From an uncultured Rhodanobacter sp. (GTDB lineage Bacteria > Pseudomonadota > Gammaproteobacteria > Xanthomonadales > Rhodanobacteraceae), in the NCBI GenBank assembly GCA_903827735.1, contig CAIKJM010000151.1:1-9506 (forward strand): a DNA stretch of 9,506 nt. Reading direction: 5' to 3'. This document shows, one piece after another, positions 7,400-9,506 of this stretch; position 1 is the stretch's first letter; every line of letters begins with the position of its first letter. The notes beneath the pieces were generated by a model. That model was not told the origin of the DNA. It was given only the letters and a program-made list of their open reading frames with translations, and ran no database searches. The translations under genes were made by a program, and so were the position numbers.

Positions 7400-7508
7400 C
7401 TGCTTGGCAGTCACCCACCCGCAGCCAGGCTCGCGCAGCTTAATTACTCAGCGTTTTGCTCATTCCCGTTATGATTTATGAGGTCGCGCAAAAACGGGTG
7501 GCGCCCTC

Positions 7509-7526
7509 TGGTATGTCACTGGTATG
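7509..7526 (+). promoter_or_regulatory. NagR-type operator overlapping the zwf promoter
   Basis: Two identical heptamers with 4-nt spacing, TGGTATG-TCAC-TGGTATG, on the plus strand. It has the same architecture as the element at the nagR promoter and is the more regular of the two. It ends inside the predicted extended -10 of zwf. Binding of NagR is inferred from motif architecture only. Confidence 0.6.
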
Positions 7527-7528
7527 AT
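7520..7528 (+). promoter_or_regulatory. Extended -10 promoter element of zwf
   Basis: TGG-TATGAT is an extended -10 (TGN followed by a hexamer matching 5 of 6 positions). The -35 region is poor; TGGCGC at 7499-7504 gives an 18-nt spacer but only 3 of 6 matches. This is typical of extended -10 promoters and of promoters under regulator control. Initiation would be near 7536, giving a leader of about 64 nt. Confidence 0.5.
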
Positions 7529-7599
7529 CGGCGGCAACCGGGCAGCAGCACCTCTGGGTCGCGCTTGTCTGCCCTCATGGCATCTATCGAGGTGACTTT

Positions 7600-9126
7600 G
7601 TGACTGCTTCTTCGACCAGCTCTCATCAAACCGGCTCCAACCGATCCGACGCCTCCCAGGGCGGATCCTCCCAGCGCACCGAACCCTTCGACCTGGTGAT
7701 TTTCGGCGGCACCGGCGATCTGGCCCTGCGCAAGCTGCTTCCTGCCCTGTACCACCGCTTTCTCGACGGCCAGATTCCCGACAGCAGCCGCATCGTCGGT
7801 ATCGCCCGCGAAGGGCTGGACGACGACAGCTATCGCGAACAGGTGCGCGACACCCTCAGCAAGACCAGCGGTGCGGACACGGCAAAGATCGAGGCGTTCC
7901 TCAAGCAGGTCGGCTACCGCTCGCTGGATGCGCGCAAGGACGAAGGCTGGGACGAATTTGCCGCCCTGATCGGCGAGCAGCCCGAGCACATCCGCGTGTT
8001 CTATCTCTCGACCTCGCCCGAACTGTTCGTCGATATCTGCGGCCGCCTGGGCCACTACAAGCTCAACGAAGGCCAGTCGCGCGTGGTGCTGGAAAAACCG
8101 ATCGGCCGCGACCTCGACAGCGCCAACCAGATCAACGACGCGGTCGGCCGCGTGTTCGACGAGTCGCAGACCTTCCGCATCGATCACTACCTCGGCAAGG
8201 AGACCGTGCAGAACCTGCTGGCGCTGCGCTTCGGTAACGCCTTGTTCGAGCCGCTGTGGAACAACGCGCATATCGACCACGTGCAGATCACCGTGTCCGA
8301 AACGCTCGGTACCGGCAACCGCAGCGCCTACTACGACCGCGCCGGCGCACTGCGCGACATGGTGCAGAACCACATCCTGCAGCTGCTGTGCATGGTGGCG
8401 ATGGAGCCGCCGTCGTCGCTGGCACCCGACGCGGTGCGCGACGAGAAGCTGAAGGTGCTCAACTCGCTCAAGCACATCGACAGCAGCAACGTCGCCCAGC
8501 TCACCGTGCGTGGCCAGTACCGCGCCGGCGTGTCCGATGGCGCCAAGGTGCCCGGCTATCTCGATGAATTGGGCGATACCAAGTCCCATACCGAAACCTT
8601 TGTCGCGGTGAAGGCGGAGATCGCCAACTGGCGCTGGGCCGGCGTGCCGTTCTACCTGCGTACCGGCAAACGTCTGCCCGATCGCGTGTCGGAAATCGTG
8701 GTCGCGTTCAAGCCCGTGCCGCATTCCATCTTCCATGCTGAAGCCGGCACGCTGGCGCAGAATCGGCTGGTGCTGCGGCTGCAGCCGGATGAAGGCGTGA
8801 AACTGTGGCTGACCATCAAGCACCCGGGCCCGGGCGGCCTGCGCCTGCGCCACGTGCCGCTGGACATGAGCTTTGCCGAAGCCTTCGGCGTGTCGCAGCC
8901 CGACGCTTACGAGCGCCTGCTGCTCGACGTGGTGCGCGGCAACCCCACGCTGTTCATGCGTCGCGACGAAGTGGAGGCCGCATGGCGCTGGGCGGGCCCG
9001 ATTCTGGCCGCTTGGTCGGCCAGCGGTGAAGCACCGCGGCCGTATTCGGCCGGCAGCTGGGGACCGAGCGCGGCCATTGCGCTGATCGAACGCGACGGCC
9101 GCACCTGGAGCGAGGACAGCGAGTAA
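7600..9126 (+). CDS. zwf: Glucose-6-phosphate 1-dehydrogenase Zwf
   Basis: A 508-residue cytoplasmic NAD(P)-dependent enzyme oxidising glucose-6-phosphate to 6-phosphogluconolactone, the entry to the oxidative pentose phosphate and Entner-Doudoroff routes. The N-terminal Rossmann fold carries LVIFGGTGDLALRKLLPAL (32-50), with the dinucleotide-binding GGTGDLA and a conserved Lys. EKPIGRD begins at residue 165. The active-site signature RIDHYLGKE is at 193-201 and DMVQNHILQ at 253-261. H258 lies 62 residues after H196, the same spacing as between the phosphate-binding and catalytic histidines of the Leuconostoc enzyme, so the active site is intact. The start is GTG 7600 with GAGGTG 5 nt upstream. 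About 28 Ser/Thr/Gln-rich residues precede the fold, longer than in many homologues. pgl follows on the same strand. Confidence 0.98.
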   Translation: MTASSTSSHQTGSNRSDASQGGSSQRTEPFDLVIFGGTGDLALRKLLPALYHRFLDGQIPDSSRIVGIAREGLDDDSYREQVRDTLSKTSGADTAKIEAFLKQVGYRSLDARKDEGWDEFAALIGEQPEHIRVFYLSTSPELFVDICGRLGHYKLNEGQSRVVLEKPIGRDLDSANQINDAVGRVFDESQTFRIDHYLGKETVQNLLALRFGNALFEPLWNNAHIDHVQITVSETLGTGNRSAYYDRAGALRDMVQNHILQLLCMVAMEPPSSLAPDAVRDEKLKVLNSLKHIDSSNVAQLTVRGQYRAGVSDGAKVPGYLDELGDTKSHTETFVAVKAEIANWRWAGVPFYLRTGKRLPDRVSEIVVAFKPVPHSIFHAEAGTLAQNRLVLRLQPDEGVKLWLTIKHPGPGGLRLRHVPLDMSFAEAFGVSQPDAYERLLLDVVRGNPTLFMRRDEVEAAWRWAGPILAAWSASGEAPRPYSAGSWGPSAAIALIERDGRTWSEDSE

Positions 9127-9261
9127 TCGCTTCAGTCGCCCGCGAGCTCTTACCGGTGATTCACTTGCGCGGGACCACCGGTACGTCACACTTCACCTTC
9201 CTTCCTAACGACAAGCAGGGCGCGCCTTCCGCATGATGCCTCCGGCGCGCGAACACCACCC
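9127..9261 (+). promoter_or_regulatory. zwf-pgl spacer with two stem-loops and a possible 10-codon leader ORF
   Basis: Two inverted repeats are visible: TACCGGTG/CACCGGTA (9151-9158 with 9176-9183, 17-nt loop) and GCGCGCC/GGCGCGC (9220-9226 with 9244-9250, 17-nt loop). Neither is followed by a T run, so they are not typical terminators and zwf-pgl readthrough is likely. A short frame ATG 9233 to TGA 9265 encodes MMPPAREHHP, and its stop overlaps the pgl ATG. Confidence 0.45.
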
Positions 9262-9506
9262 ATGACCACGCATCTCAACGTCACCACCCACAGTTTCACC
9301 GATTGCCACGCCCAGGCTGCCGCGCTGGCCGAACGCGTCGCCAAGCGGCTGCGCATGAGCCTCAACCAGCGCGGTCACGCGCTGCTCGCCGTGTCCGGCG
9401 GCAGCACGCCGAAGGATTTCTTCGCGCAGCTGTCGATGGAGACGCTGGACTGGGCGAACGTCAAAATCACCCTGGTCGACGAGCGCTGGGTGCCGGACAC
9501 CGACGA
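9262..9506 (+). CDS. pgl: 6-phosphogluconolactonase Pgl (DevB type), N-terminal part (cut by window edge)
   Basis: The first 81 codons are present. The enzyme hydrolyses 6-phosphogluconolactone, the product of Zwf, to 6-phosphogluconate in the cytoplasm. Recognisable family features are ALLAVSGGSTPKDFF (40-54), whose SGGSTP is the phosphate-binding loop shared with the NagB/DevB fold, and VKITLVDERWVP (67-78). The start is ATG 9262, 135 nt after the zwf stop. No Shine-Dalgarno sequence precedes it, and a 10-codon upstream frame ends in an ATGA overlap with it. Order and strand suggest a zwf-pgl operon, commonly continued by edd-eda or glk in related genera, though these lie outside the window. 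Confidence 0.93.
   Translation, partial: MTTHLNVTTHSFTDCHAQAAALAERVAKRLRMSLNQRGHALLAVSGGSTPKDFFAQLSMETLDWANVKITLVDERWVPDTD

Noticed and set aside
7415..7501. Inverted repeat CCACCCG (7415-7421) and CGGGTGG (7495-7501) flanking the centre of the nagR-zwf region
   Set aside because: A 7-bp match 73 bp apart in GC-rich DNA is easily due to chance, and no known binding motif fits.
7516..9189. A 557-codon minus-strand open frame covering the whole of zwf
   Set aside because: It is a GC-driven shadow of zwf: low-complexity His/Gln/Arg/Ala-rich translation, no recognisable domain, and the opposite strand has an unmistakable intact enzyme.
1..9506. CRISPR arrays, insertion sequences, tRNA/rRNA genes, phage or defence genes
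   Set aside because: None were seen: there are no regularly spaced repeats, no transposase-like proteins, no tRNA-like cloverleaf and no recognisable defence domains.

Overview
The window is chromosomal DNA from a high-GC gammaproteobacterium, most likely of the Xanthomonadaceae/Rhodanobacteraceae (Dyella, Rhodanobacter, Luteibacter or a relative). The reasons are protein flavour (an Oar-like TonB-dependent receptor with an N-terminal carboxypeptidase-regulatory-like domain, a SIS-type NagB-II deaminase, a GntR/HutC NagR) and a zwf-pgl Entner-Doudoroff start. The family assignment is inferred from protein style, not from a search.

Layout. (1) 1-606, minus strand: the 5' end of a btuB-type vitamin B12 receptor gene, cut by the window edge, behind a clear cobalamin riboswitch with a candidate promoter just upstream. 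(2) 606-949: divergent intergenic region. (3) 950-4024, plus strand: a 1024-residue Oar-like TonB-dependent receptor, visibly AT-richer than the other genes. (4) 4047-4076: a perfect 30-bp palindrome with A and T flanks, a bidirectional terminator shared by the converging receptor and nag genes. (5) 7362 down to 4153, minus strand: nagR-nagB(II)-nagA, for N-acetylglucosamine catabolism. (6) 7600-9506, plus strand: zwf, then the 5' end of pgl, the first two steps of glucose-6-phosphate oxidation.

How the parts work together. NagA deacetylates GlcNAc-6-phosphate and NagB-II converts the resulting glucosamine-6-phosphate to fructose-6-phosphate and ammonia. NagR (GntR family) probably represses the operon. 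Fructose-6-phosphate can isomerise to glucose-6-phosphate and enter the Zwf/Pgl route. No GlcNAc transporter or kinase gene lies in the window. The large receptor could be the outer-membrane importer for chitin-derived sugars, but only proximity supports this.

The most interesting signal is a pair of tandem-heptamer elements of the same architecture (TGGTNNN-N4-TGGTATN) in the nagR-zwf divergent region. One lies in the -35/-10 spacer of the nagR promoter, which also appears to make a leaderless mRNA. The other overlaps an extended -10 element of zwf. This suggests that the amino-sugar regulator also controls entry into the Entner-Doudoroff/pentose phosphate route. No wholly new system (defence, mobile or CRISPR) is visible.
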